Below are positions 12,076-27,000 of a DNA stretch of 64,000 bases, one piece after another. The translations under genes were made by a program, and so were the position numbers. The DNA lies in assembly GCF_015706575.1 (NCBI RefSeq), contig NW_024037072.1, forward strand, positions 4,283,001-4,347,000. Direction: 5' to 3'. This stretch comes from Patiria miniata. Its lineage: Eukaryota; Echinodermata; Asteroidea; Valvatida; Asterinidae. Below the pieces are notes generated by a model. That model was not told the DNA's origin, searched no databases, and saw nothing but the letters and a program-made list of their open reading frames with translations. Numbering within the stretch: position 1 is the first letter of the stretch; the number at the start of each line of letters is the position of its first letter.

Positions 12076-15000
12076 GTAGGTTGCCTGTTTAGTTCCCTCC
12101 TTTTGTTTGATCAGGCACAGACAGTCAAAAAATACATCCTGTTCCCTGCCATGCCTTTTACACAGGCTAGTCACCAACAGTCAGATCATATTTCCTGTAG
12201 GCACTTGTGACAGTCAAATTCCATCAACAGACAAAAGCAGGTGACTGGTAGGCACAGCTTTCTTATCAATCACCAGTTAAAGCTAGATGTACTCTTGTCA
12301 CAGGATTTTTATTACAGCATCATTTTGGCAACCCAAACGCCAACAGCAACAACCAGATGTTGTCTACAGGTGTATATTCACTGTACTGTACATGTATGTT
12401 GGGAAAAATTTGTGTTGTCATTCATTAATAGTGGAAACATGATTCAAAATCACCATTGTTATATTTTTAAAAATTGCTAGGCCAGGTGTATACTTTTCAA
12501 ACCTGGATGCCTCTCTCTTGTCTCAGGATATTCATACAGCGGCACAGCGGCAACCCCAACAAACGCAACAGCGACAACCAGACGTCGCTGCACTGCATCT
12601 GCATGGAGGAGCAGATCCGGCCGCCCTCCTCAACTTACAGCTACTCCCAGTACTACTACTCGCAGCCGCCGGAGAAGAAGCGTCTGGAGTGCCTGCGACT
12701 GGTGCTGGTGTGGCGCGGGATCGCCATGGGGGAGGGGGAACGGGAGCAGATACAGATAGATGCCGAGGATGAGGTACGGTAACAAATGTGGACACTTTTA
12801 AAGCTATAGTCCATCATTTGCAGCCATCCGAAAAGTAACTGGCGTAATTATTGTTGAAAAACAAACTTGGTTGAAAGATAGTAAGGGAACTAAACTCCCT
12901 GTGAAATTATTCTTTCTGGGAAGCTGTCATTTTGAAGTAATCAACGAAAGAAGGCATTTCCAACGGTGATTCTTAAGAAGCACCGTAGGAAAATTTAAAT
13001 TAGTAGTTCGTTTTGTTATTCAGCGCAGCGGGCACAAGTATTGGAACGACGCACGCGTGCGCGCGGTTGTTATAATTCATCGGATCAGTGCGCGACGTCG
13101 CGTAAAGCTGCAATTCAAAATAATTCAAAACATGATTCAGTAACTTTTGATTTGAAATTGAGATCTTAGAATGCTGTTTTTCTCGGAATGTACAGCTAAA
13201 GCTTAGCTGAAACTTCATCAGGTTAGTTGCTCAGTATCCTTCATTAGATTTTGAACTCTTTTGTTGCTTCAAACGAACAAAATGCACAAATTACAAATGA
13301 TGGACTGTAGCTTTAATAAAATAATTTGTTAATTTTTAGTTGAAAAATTAATAATGGGTTTGTAGAATGCCATGGTCCAGTGGTTATGGTGTTTGACTCA
13401 TGTACGATAAAGTGCATGGGTTCGAACCCTGCCAGTAACATGGTGTTTGTGCCCTTGGGCAAGACACTTAACTACAATTGCCTCTCTCCACCCAGGAGTA
13501 AGAATGGGTACCTGTGAGGGTAGAGGACCGAGTGTGAGCTGACATCGGCTGCTGTGTGTTCTCATGGCCTGATGAATGGGGGAATAAAAGCGTTTTGAGA
13601 TTGTTGATACTATAGAAAGCACCATATAAGCATTACAATTTATTTTTATTTTTAATAAATACTGCAAACTGCTCACTGACTGGTTTGACCTTAAATATAC
13701 ATTAGAGACATGACGTTTTGATTCTAGCAAGATCTTGCTCCATGAGTTCTATTTGAAAACAATAAGAATGAACAAGGAAACTATTCCGACCAATGTACTC
13801 AGCAGTTTTGTATGGGTTTTTAGAAGTCATTTTGAGAATGAAATTCAGGGTTCTATGAAAGTACACGGGCACTAATACCGGTACTCGGGAAAAAACAATC
13901 CCCTTGTCTGCCTAGGTGGGATTCGAACCTGGGTTGCGAAGGTGGAGGGTGAAAAGAACCACTGTGCCAGACTGACTTATTTGTTTGAATTCAATATATA
14001 TGTACGTGTGCTACCAACATCTGAAGAACTGATGGTGAAGAGAATGAACAGTGGAATATTAAGTTGACGAAACTGGTTCATAAATCTGCAGAAAGGGTTT
14101 GAAAATTTGACCCTTTTGTATTTTCAGGATGGCAACACAGCCTTACACTATGCAGCCGGCTCAGGTTATCTGTCGTTAGTCGAGGTAAAATATCCAGTAA
14201 TATCTTTACTACTCAGTAATTTTATTTTATATTCATTGGAAGTCCGTCCAGGTGCCATTGCACAATTGTGGTGTTTGTTGACGACGCTTACTGTGTGTAG
14301 TTGTGACGTCCATTACCTGCAGAATTGGTGTTTGTTTGGCCTTGTGCATTGGGGAAGATATAAAAACCACCTTTTTTGCCTCATTCAAATTTCAAGGTGT
14401 TCTTACTGCAAGGTTTTGTATGCGTACATCTGCAGGTCATACATTCATTTACTATGTAAGATTTCTGCACATTATCTTCAGTGTAGTCAAAACAGTCACA
14501 TTTATTTTGAACATACTATTTCATAAATATTAAATTAGGAAGGAAAAGGAAATGTGTAAAATTGTACTAAATCGAAACGTTTAATTGAAATTTGTAAAGT
14601 AATTATTTATTCCAAACTAAATGTGAGCAAAATTTTGTTTCCAATATTTTTGTTCACTTTTTAGAGTGGATACTTTTTGTATTTCTAGTAAAATAGCAAT
14701 TTGAAATGGACTAAAACATTTGGGGACTGAAACTCTTCAATAAAGTTTGGGAAAAGGAATTTATAATAATCTTGCTTGGCTCATATCCGTAATGCGCTTA
14801 TTGTGATCTGTTTCATGTTTTTCTACTCAGATGTTGTTGGAGCATAATGCATCCATGTTTGTTGAAAACGCGGACAAGGAGACGCCATGTGACTCTGCGG
14901 AGAGACACCAACACATCGACATCGCCCAGCTACTGGAATCCAAAATGGTCTTCTCCTCGGTGAGTAGTGCGGAGATGCAACTCAATAACAATAACAATAA

Positions 15001-18000
15001 TATGAAGTTCTTATTATACAAATAATGAACGTTTGTTGAGTGCAATGGTAAGAATAATTTCATGAGGTGACAGATGAAATGTTCGCCTCGTGGAATGGAA
15101 CATTTCATCTGTCACCGAATGAAATTATTCTTTCCATTGCACGAACGTAAAACATTCATTATTTGTTTTATACAACACCTGAATAAATCCTTGTCATCTG
15201 ATTGGTTGACTTTTAATAGCCAATTTGTTCAGGTTGAAAACTGTTTGAAAGTTTGACAAGGAAGTTCATCATATTTAATTCATGCAAACTGTTCAACAGG
15301 TTGAGAACCATATTCAAGTAATCTCGATTTAAAACAGTGCCACCGCCAGCAGCGATGACACCGTGCAATGGAAGTTCTATTCACCGTGCAATGGAACTTC
15401 CATTGCACTGTGCGCTGCGCGTTGCGCGCACGCCGTGCGTTGGGACGAATAATTGAATAACATGTGATCAATGATCCACCAATCAGATGACGGGGATTTA
15501 TTCAGGTGTTGTATAAAAAGCGCTATTAACGTAAGTTGTGAACAAAGTAAGCAAATTACGTGAAATTTTGAAAGGTAACAGTCAGAAAAATAACACATCA
15601 ACAGATTCTGTGACTTGATTGGCCGAGAGCGAGTCACATGGTACTTTCTATTTTTCAGTGCTTGGCCAAAAGTACTATACCTGTAGCAACCAAAGTACTA
15701 TACCATTAGCATCCAAAGTACTATACCCACAGCGCGGTATTTGTGTGCAAATGCATGCTGGTGTGCGCGTTGAAGGTAGCGTGTATTGTTCCCAAGAGAG
15801 CACGCCACAGAGTCAGGTTCAAACATTTTTGAAGGGGTGGTTTGGATTTTTTATTGAAATTTAAGTTAATTTTATTTGTGTTCAGATTTAGATAATTTAA
15901 AATATTAAAACCAAGCAGAATCTATGGGTGAAGTGTTATAAAACAAATATTGAATGCTTTTATCTCGTGGTGAAGTAAAACTAGCCTCCCTCACTGGAGC
16001 ATTCTATTTTTTCCCTCGGCTTCGCCTCGGGAAAACAAGAATGTCCATGGATCACGTCGGGAGGCTTAGTTTTACCACACCACTCGAAGCATTCAATATT
16101 TGTATAAGATGTACTTTACCTATATGTTATTTTTATTAAATAGAGCAAGCCAAATATTTTCAAAAAAATTAATAACAAAATTAATTTTGGCTCACCCAGT
16201 ATATCCTCTTATAGACACTGAGTATCATGTTAAAAATGAGCAGAGAATGGGACCAAAGTAAAGTCAATGTTGGTTGTTTATTACGGTTTTAAATTGGACA
16301 AAACTAGAGTTTGCCTCAGTGAATGCCAACATAAATGTAGAAATATTTTCCCAACAAAACGATTACATTGCAACTCCCATATTTCCTGGTTGCAACATTT
16401 TTGCACATTGAATTCAATTATGTATCCACTGACTGCTTCCACTGCTCAAAATGGTACACAATGAAGAGAAACATGTAGCAGTTAGTATAAAAATAAACTG
16501 AAGAGGATATATTTAAAGGAAAAGACTAAATGTCAGTGTTTTATCTCACCGCAGCCAACTAATGAAGAGGAAGATGTAGAGGAAATAGGTGCCATACAGT
16601 ATGAGGAGGTAAGACTCTTAACTTGTACTCTATGATGCTAACGAGTCGGATGTGGACAGTATTTTTAGACATTTCTTTTTGATTTAAAAAGTCCCCCCCC
16701 CCAAAAAAAAATACCCAATTGGGGTCAAAATACCTGCCCCTGAACTCCGTGTATATAAAAAAATTCCAGTTGAAAAAGATAAAAGAAACTGTAGAATTAG
16801 TACTTGTATTTTATAAATCACGTAAAACAAAGAATCTGTACCTTTAAAATCTGCAAGTTCACTACACTCTTGTGTTGCATACATCCCGAGGACAGCAACA
16901 GAAAGAGAGACAGATTCTTTTTGTTGTTCTATTATGTTCATCTTTTGTTGAGAACGGTCCTCAAATGTAATGCAAGGGTGTGTGCTTAGTCTATGGGAGT
17001 GTGTTATATTATAAGGACTAAGAGAAAGACAATGCATTGTCCTCGGATGTAATGGTAAAACACAAGTGTGCGCACAAGTAGGTTTTCAGGTGCAATAACC
17101 AACACTTTGTCGCTGTACTTAGTGTGCCAAAATTCTTTTGAGAGATCTAAGTTTCTTTTTTGCATTAAGTTTTGAGATAATATCTCAATCTATTAAATGT
17201 TTCAAATGTAACCAGTGCTTATGTAAATGTATTTCGGGATGAAATGGTTCACTAAAACTACACAGATTAAACGATTTCGCAGAATTGATTTTGTGGTGTC
17301 ATATGCAGAGTGTCATCCAAGTATTGGAACTGGCCAATAATATTTCCATCAAAAGGAAGTGGTTTTGGTGCATATTTGAATGGCCACTTGGCCAGCTGTC
17401 CCCTTTAGTTTACCAAAGTAGGCTGGTGATTTTTTTTGTTTCATCTCACAAGCCCATTGCCAGTGCTGAGTGTACATGTGTAAAAGCTAACGTCAGTGGA
17501 GGGCAAAACCCAATGTTAAAATTTATGACTGTTGTTCAAAGGGCCAAAAAAAGAAAAGTTTCTGGTATGCGCGCGCGTCGCCGTAGCCATGCGCGTCAGC
17601 AAAATGAAAAAGTTTTTTTTTCCAATGAAAGATGATGTCTCAAAACCGCCAAACTCACTGGTTTGACTGGAATCCTGCTGCTGCACAATTTTAACGTGTT
17701 TTTAGATTGGGTTATGGTCGAGAATAAGCTTTATGTGGCCTCTCTGGACTCCCATATATTTGCACTAAGTTTAGTCGGGCACCAATTTGCAGTCATCAGC
17801 CGACATTTGAAGCAAAAAAATCAGGTAAAAAAAAAAAAAAAGCCGCGTCGCCGCACCACTTTTTGGGCAAGCTCCATACCAGAAACCGGAGATTTTTTTT
17901 TTTTTGCCAAATGTCACAAAATTCATTTTTTTTTGTTCCAGGCCTACAGTGGTTTGAGACTGCAGGAGCTCCAAGAAGCTAAAGACTTGGTGGTGGTGGA

Positions 18001-21000
18001 GACTGCTGATATGCTGAGGGTGCCTCTCTTCACAGCTGAAGCCTTACTCAGGAACTTTGGTACGTAGATGGGGACGTTATTTAAAGGAAATTTAGGTTCT
18101 CAGTATATGATCAGTGTAAATTGTAAAATCTGTAGCGAGGATGCATGGTTCTGTGCAAGGAATCAGCAATCACAGGAAAAATCTACGATTTGAATATCAA
18201 ATTTGAATAAGATAAAGAAAAGGCTGTTGCAGACTGCTGATTGACTTGAGTGATCGGGAATACTAAAACTTCACGAGTTGGAGGACCAGTTTGATAGGGT
18301 AGCGGAGTCTACCATTTGAGAAAATTCTGCTTGAATTAAATTTTTTAGGCCTTCAAACTTTAAAACAGATATTTTACTCTAAACTATTATATTTTTTTTA
18401 GGTTCTGAGTTAACATGTCTATGGCTTACATACTCTCACAAAGTGGGAATAATGTCAAATATCATAGTTCTAGCAGAAATCCTCAGGATGCAGTTCTCCA
18501 AATGAAACTTTAATCGTATTTATCCAAGCCTTCAGAGACCAACAAGCATTTGAGATACAAAGTAGTTCTCACAAGGAGTGAAAAAAGTGCTCTTTTTCAA
18601 CAGGTCTAAGATCCAAGAAGTTGAGTTTAGTGTGCGTTTGTGGGAAAGAGCACATGAACTAAAATAGGTTGTAAATAGGGCCTATTTGACACAGGATAGA
18701 CTCGTCAATTAAACTTAGTCCCATTTTTCAAGGTCTGTATTAACCCTAACTCCCTAGGCCTTTTTGCTAGGATGTAGCCTCAATCCTGCAAAATCCTCCA
18801 TTATTTCTTGAATATGGTCCATGGAGGGGTGACCACTGCCTGAATCCTGCAAAATCCTGCGGCAGTGACTGTCAATATGTTTAGGCTTGGCCAGTGACAT
18901 CCTGGAGCAGTACGGAGGATTTCAAGCATACTCCAGGCCTATATTTATGCATGGCTGAGCAAAAACAACACAAGGTCCAGCCCAAGACCTTGACAAAGTG
19001 CATCCTACGAAATCAGTAAGGCACTTTTGCCATGCAACCCCAATCCTCCAAATTCCTCCACTTTGGCAAAGAGGATTTTGAAGGATTCAGGGCAGTTAGG
19101 TTTAAGACATAGAATTTTGTCAATATTTCTCTGGGAATTTTTTTTTTTCAGAGTGGTCCAGAGAAGCCTTACTAGAATGCTGGATCCAGAACCCGGAGGA
19201 ATGCTGTGAGAAGTGTGGCGTCAAGCCCCCGGAGAATCTGGACAGATTTGCCGAGGAGCACAAGCTGAGCTCGCTAGAGCCCAAGCCGGTTACGCCCCAG
19301 GAAGAGCCTATTATGGTAAATCATCACCAATTCTTATGGAACAATTCCTAAGATGAAAATTCACGGCTTCTGTGGCAGCTTCATGTATAACATTGGTCTT
19401 CTAGTACCATAGAAATGGCGACAGTCTACTCAAAACCCTTTGCCGAAATTCTGCTGGGCTAGTCGAAACAAGAGTGAAACAGTTGTTGTTGTACTTTAAT
19501 ACAAATTGTTTTCATGCAGAGTTCGAAAACTTGAGTTCAGTTCATGCTTGGCGCTGGAAAACAAAACACAACTGCAGACTTATGTTGTCTTGGCAAGTAT
19601 TTGCGCTGCTAATTTGCAAAAATGTTGAACATTTTTAACATATGATGTTGCAAATTGTTTTGTGAAATCGAATTTGTATTTGCTTGCATTATGAACTGGC
19701 CTTTAACACACAGATGTATGTGGTGGTTAAGAGTAGGTAATTTCACTCTCATTTGTATGTGTGTGTTTTAGAGATTGGTGTATATTTCACTGCAAAGAAA
19801 AGATGAACAGAAATGATACAGACGTGCAATTTCACCGTCACTCGCATTACCTTTATATGCCATGGGGCTACTTTGGCCTCTCACTGCTTTCAAAGTATTT
19901 GATCAAGCTGAATCTAACCAGCCATACAACAACCTTGGGGTAAGGGGTACTCAAAAATGGAAAGAAAAATTCAACCCATTCATTCACTTTTTGAAAACGT
20001 GTTGGTCGTCACTCGCATTACAAAAAAAAAGACACAAAAATTGTCTTGCAATTTTGTTGTTAAAGTCTCCTCAAACTGTAGTCTGCCTCACAGAAGTAAC
20101 ATTGTTTTACCTTTTATACAACCCATTGCTAGATATAATAACCCGTTTTGAATCAAATCAGTGTGTATTTTAGATGTAAGGGACATTTATAGATTACAGA
20201 GATGTACCATCACTCACATTACGTCACTCACATTTACATGAACTGCAACATAATGAAACTTGTTCCTCGTCAAATATGAACCTTTGTCTCAGCCTTAACA
20301 ACTAAAATTCACAATAACACTTGCATTTTGCAGGTAAAAAGAGGGTACATTTTGTACAAAAGTGATTACCTAAAATCCTGAATTTTAGCACAAAAAAACT
20401 CAGCTTTCGACAAAAAAATGCAGTTAACCACATTCCATCTTACTACTACACCATTCAAATGTAATGTCTTGTTGCCCCCTTTAATTTGATACCACATTTG
20501 AGGTTGTGGTGCTTGTAGTTTGGAAGTTTTTTTCATAATTTCCCCGTTTTTCAGCCTTGTCTACTTTTGCGTGGAATTGCTTGCATGGTGTATTGGTGAA
20601 GTGTTCATCCTTGCCCTTTCATTAGAACAGTCTTGTAGTCGTTTTCTCTCTTACTGTAATTCACTCCTTATGTATTGGTGAAGTGTTCATCCTTGCCCTT
20701 TCATTAGAACAGTCTTGTAGTCGTGTTCTCTCTTACTGTAATTCACTCCTTAACGGCCATCACCCATTTATTTTCCCGACAGTGTGATATATGTACGTCT
20801 ACTGTACCAGCAGAAGAAATTAGCAGCGATACTCTGTGTTCACATCAGTTTTGCCGAGACTGTTGGGAAAGGTGAGATCATTAGGCCACCAGCCAGCCAT
20901 TCATCAAATTAGCCCCTGGCGATATTGATGGAAAATTTATGATTTCTTTAACAAAGAACAACATCTTTGGAGTCATTGTCCGAAGCCTGAGTACTTTCTT

Positions 21001-24000
21001 TTATCTCCGTTGATAACGGAAGCAATATTTGCCTGTGTGCCAGGCAAATATTTTTCCTGGCTGGTACTTAGAGAACAAATCATTTGACTCATGATTTTGC
21101 CACATCATCCTCAGGACGTCTTCAAGAGACTTTATTTTGTTAAACAACTGCCACTTAAAGGGCATATGCAGTGGAATTTTGCTGACAATGAAATCCTTGA
21201 AAATCTACCTTTGTGCCCCTTTTAACTTTAATTTTTTAATCATCATATTGCCACTTCAAGGGGTGTTTTGATGCCGTTTGTGGTCTTTATGCAAAATGCA
21301 AGATTTCATATTCATAAGCAAAACTGTGATGTCATTCAAAGCATTAACTTCAGTGTTACAGCTTCTTCAGCACCAAATTTAATTTTTTTTTATTTGACAA
21401 ATTTTTTGTTCACAATTGAACAGAAAACTGCTTAATCGAAGAATGTGTGCCTTAGATGACATCACATATATAGCGCCCTCGGTTGTCAGGAAAAGCATGG
21501 AACATTTCAAATGTTTAAGAAAGTGCACTTTACAAAATTTTAACCAAATAAAGGATGTGCCACAGTTTTCAGATATTTTAGAAGAATGGAAACTTAAGCA
21601 AGTTATAGTTTAGTGTAAAAGTCATATCATGGCCCATTTAATATTTGTTGCTTAACTTAATGTTCTGTTTTAGGTATCTGAGTGGTAAAATTAAAGAGGG
21701 GAACGCCCACAGTATTGTATGTCCCGGCTACGACTGCGACCGTCTGGTACCTGTGGAGACCATTGAAAAACTGGTATCCCGCGAGATGGCAAGGCGGTAC
21801 TTACAGTTTGACATCAACGTAAGAATATTTTGAAAATATGCCCCAATCTCTCTGATATATAGAGTCAGAGAAGGTGCAGTGTATCATTGTTGTCATGACC
21901 TCTGACATTATGTCTGCTAACTTTGAACATATCCATTTGTGAACACACACAAACGTGTGTTCACCGTCGATCGTGGACGTCCTATTGTCCCTCTTTTGTT
22001 TGTACTCTAACTTTTTAGGAAGACTCCCATAGGTTTTGTACACGACCCCAATCGCGGACGTATGCTGGGAATCGGGGACGATATTGTTCTCTTTTGTTCT
22101 CTGGTATTTTTGTCCACGGTTTGAAAAGATGAACACGTACATAGGTACTGTGTTTTACACAAATTGAAAAGTTTGTCCAATCAGACTACGATTAGACAGA
22201 TTGTGACCAAATAAAACAAAGCAATGAAATCACGAAGGGCATTGCCTGACGTCAATTCTCCTGTCTTAAAAAAATCCACACCAAGGTTTGTCCCTGGTTT
22301 CAGTGTTAGGATACATTTTTGTGATTTTAGGGTCTGTTAGAGCCTCTACAACTGGTCTCACGACCTGATGAACAGGGGTAATAATTGTGAAGCGCTTTGA
22401 GACATTTGGTGTAAAGCGCTATATAAGCACCACATTATTGTTATTATTACTGAACATGAAATACCAGTGTGAACGCAATGAACCATTCGATTGGCCCGCC
22501 AGACCTCACACTTTTGTAGAGCTTAATACTACCTTCTCACCTCATTAACTGAAATCGGTGATGTCTGATGTGGCTATTGTTCACATTTGCATTTATATAA
22601 AAAGAAATTATGACATTTGGCAAATGATTAAGATATGTGCCTTTGTTTCAAGTGTTAAAGGTATAGTCCATCATTTGTAATTGTGCAACAAACATGCTCA
22701 AAATCTAAAGAAGGGTGCTGAACAACTAACCTGATTAAATTTCAGCTCAGCTTCAGCTGTATATTTTGAGAAAGACAACATTCTAGGATCTCGATTTCAA
22801 ATAAAATGTTGCTGAATCATGTTTTGAATTGGGCCTGAATTCACCGTCCGAGACACCTTCTCACTGAGCCAATTGCAGCTACGTGATGTCGCACACCGAT
22901 CCAACGAATTAAAGCAACCGCGTGCGTGTGTGCGTCGTTTCAACGCTTGCGCGCACTTTACTGAATAAAAAAACCCAGACAAAACGGAAATTTCCAACGG
23001 TTTTTCTGTTTCTGTTGATATAGTTGTTACTTCAATCCTAGTTACATTACATGTTGGAAATGCCTTCTTTCGTTGATTTCTTCAAAATGACAGCTTGCCA
23101 GAAAGAATAATTTCACAGGGAGTTTAGTCCCCTTACTATGTGGTTAATAACCAAGTATGTTTTTCAACAATAATTACGTCAGTTACTTTTTGGATAGCTG
23201 CAAATGATGGACTGTAGCTTTAAGCACTCCTTCATCTTGTGTGTCAGAGATGAAGCCGAAGATGGAGTCAAAGGCAAGGTTTGCATAATGCCTGTACATT
23301 TATCCACTTTTATGTCGGCAGGCTTTTGTGGAGAGCAATCCCAAGCTGAAGTGGTGCCCGGTGGCCGGTTGCGGCCGTGCCGTCCAGATGCCCCAGCGGG
23401 ATCCCACCACCCCGTATGCCACAAGTAGTAATAGACCTAGTGGGGCAAGCAGCCCCTCCACCCCACCCTCCATATCCCACGCTGTCGACTGTGGCCAGGG
23501 ACACATTTTCTGCTGGTGAGTTTTTCAGAATGAAACTCCTTAATTTTATTGACCTCTTGGGAAAAGTTAGTGTTAAAAGCTTTTAAAATATTTTAACCAT
23601 AGCCCTCTTGAATCAAGTGTCTGTTCAAAAATGCAGTGCTTTCTTGTTGATAATATCGTAACCTTAAAGTGTCTTGTTCCTCCTTGTCTTTGTCTTCTGC
23701 CTGCAGGGACTGCAGTGGTGACGCCCACGAGCCCTGCTGCTGTGAGAACTGGAAGAAGTGGATGGACAAGATTGCGGAGATCAAACCGGAAGAGTGTAAG
23801 ATTAGTTATGAATGTTTCCCCTGAGCTACTATTGTATGAATGGGTTTATTAATGACTGGATGGGTGGACAGTAGATGGGTTTTGTGACCTGTTGTGACCT
23901 CTCTGTGGTAGGGACACATATGGTGTGAAGTACGCATGATTGATTTTATTCTGGATGGGCACTACCGCGGGGCGAGTAACTCGATAATTTTGCGATGAAA

Positions 24001-27000
24001 TGTTTATTCCGAAAGAAAAATTGTCAAATCTTGATGTGCACAGGCGCAGTTGGAATACGGAACTGGCTTATTGGCAACCAGAGATTCCAAGGCAGTGTGA
24101 ACCCAGGCTAATTGATCTGTTGTCTCTTGTAATTTACCACTGGCATGACTGATTCTGACAAGTGTTGTTTGTAGGGTTTCTACCCCAAATACCCTGGAGG
24201 GTTAGTTGAAAGCTATGTTTCTTTTTGTCTGTCCTGATTCAGTGGCCAGCACAGACAGCGAAACGGAGCTAGCAGCCAACTGTCTGTGGCTTGTCACCAA
24301 CTCCAAGCCCTGTCCCAAATGCACGGCACCCATCCAGAAGAACGACGGCTGCAATCACATGAAATGCACTAAGGTAAAGTCTCTGGGATATCAACAAGGA
24401 ATCTCTGCAGCAGATGCAAATTGTCCCTTCATCTCCACTTGAAATAAATTGGGGAAAAAAGTCATTTTGTGAATTAATTCCTTCCTATATAAAGGTACCC
24501 AATGGCATTTTTACCTTAGGCCCCCCAAAAAAGTCTCCAGTTTCTGGTATACGCACGTGTCGCCATAGCCATGCGCGTTGGCAAAATGAGAAAAAAACCA
24601 AAATATTCGATGTAAGATGATGTCTCAAAACTGCCTAACTTACTGGTTTGACTGAAATCCTGCTGCTGCACAACTTTAACGTGTATTTAGATGGGGTTAC
24701 AATCGAGTATAAGCTTTATGTGGCCTCTCTTTGGCCTATATATTTTGCACTAAATTTAGTCGGGCACCATTTGCAGTCATCAGTCGACATGTGAAGAAAA
24801 AAAAGTAAAAAAAAAAAAGAGCCCCGTCGCCGCACCTCTTGGGCATGCTCCATACCAGAAACCGGAGACTTTTTTTTGGCCGGTAACCGATAATATTCTG
24901 CAGTTTTTTGGATTTTTTTTTTTAATGCTTACCAGCTGCATGAGGAATTTGCTTATAGTAATAGGATATTTGTTTGTCTTTGTTGACAGTGTAAGCATGA
25001 TTTCTGCTGGGTGTGCCAAGAAGCCTGGAGCAAGCACAGCTCAGAGACGGGCGGCTACTTCCGCTGTAATCGCTTTGAGGTGGTCACCAAGGTTGACGAG
25101 AAGGCGGAGAATCTGCTGACAGATGTAAGGCTGTGTCCAAATTGTTTGGCTACGGCTTGCAATTACACTTGTGTCTATGGAGGCGGCTGAAGCCACTTCC
25201 CATAGGCTCTGACTCTTTAGGACCATATTCAGACTAATTGGCTATGGCTTGCAAATGCACATGCACCTATGTAGGTGTCTGAAGCCACTTCTAATAGTTT
25301 CTGATCCTTAAGGCCATATTCACACTACTTGGCTATGGCTTGCAAATACACATGCGCCTATGTAGGTGTCTGAAGCCACTTCTAATAGGTTCTGACCCTT
25401 AAGGCCATATTCAAATTAAAAATTCCTCTACAAATTAAAAAAATCACCTTTTGCGGCAAAATTAGACCTATTTAGGATCACGTAGTTCCCCGAGAAAACC
25501 CTGAAAATTGATTTAAAAAGTTGTGTTTCGTTTAAAAGCTCTGTCTAGAGGCATCTGATTTTGATGGAACGCATCACAATTATTGTTGCCATTTTTTTTT
25601 ACAGGCTGAGAAAAAGCACCGTGAGATGCAGGAGCTGAACCGCTTCATCCACTTCTACACTCGCTTCAAGAACCATGCCCACAGTCACAGCCTGGAGGAA
25701 CCGTTACTACGCAAGGCGGTCGTCAAGATGAGAAAGCTGGGCACTCGCTCAGGACCGTCAGGTGAGAGACGAGAAGTAGAATCAGTATGAGGAACTGAGA
25801 TAGGAGTGGGGAGATACTAGACTCTGTTCCAGGATTTCGTAAAGGGAGGAATGTATAATCCGTATGGGGAGTTGGGATGGGGCTGCAGGAAAATAGTGCT
25901 GGACCTTTTTTGGTGAGGGAGGGATGTAGAATCAGAGTTGGAAGGTCAGCGACAAGAAACTAGACTGGGAAATTAGAATGAGTATGATGGTTTTGAGGTT
26001 GGTGCCTTGGGAAAAATCTCCAAGACTCTGCTAAAGGCTGTCAGATGAGGGAGGACACTTGAGTCGGTATGAGGAATTAAACTGGTAAACTAGACTCTGC
26101 TCAAGGCTTTCCTGGGGATGGGACTAGAATTAGTAATGGAGAATTGGGATGGTGTCATGAGGGCATTAGCCAAATAGACTCTGCTCAAGGCTTTCAGGTG
26201 AGGATTAAGCTTGAACCATCTGAAGAATTGGGATTGGGCTAATGGTCTAGCAAGAACCTAGACTCTGCTGAAGTCTTTCAGGTGTAGGAAAAAACTTCAG
26301 GAATCTTCTGTAGCATTGGGATAGGGCCATGGGGACAGCAAGAAACTAGTCTTTGCTCAAGGCTTCCAGGTGAGCGAGAGAACCAGACTCGCTCGAAGAT
26401 TTTGAATTGTGGCAGCAAGAAAGTAGACATTTGTTGTTATGTTTTAGGTCCTGAGGCGACCAAATTCATCCAGGAGTCTATTCTGGAGTTGCTTCGAGCC
26501 CGTCGTATTCTGCGCTTCTCCTATCCATACGGCTACTACTTAGAGGACAGAGGGGGCAGCAAACAAATCTTTGAATTCATGCAGGTGAGTCGGAAGTGTG
26601 ATATCAACAATAAGATGTCAATCTTTCAATGCAAATGATTTTTGGGGGCATGGGTGAAAGCAATTTCCACAAATGGGAAACAGCCTGAATCGTTCAAAAG
26701 TCAACCTGCATGCTGTAAACCAGTGGCTTATTGTTTGTACTTAAAACAGAAGTGGGACATTAGGTTTAATGAAAAGTAACAATGGCTTGGTTGCCCAGTC
26801 TCGAAATCCATCAAAATACACAACATTTTATATTTTTCGTCAAAGAAACCACATAGGGAAACTGACTAGGTGCATCATAATTATTTTATGGTTGAACAAA
26901 GAAATTAACTGGAGCGGGGCTTGAACCTGCGTTTGAACCCAGATTACCGTTTCGGTGCTCTACCAACTGAGCCATCCAGCCCTATGTTGGCGGCTCCCCA

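Noticed and set aside
25130..26395. CRISPR-like spaced repeats
   Set aside because: The units are contiguous, imperfect and intronic in a eukaryotic gene, with no constant repeat and unique spacer pattern.
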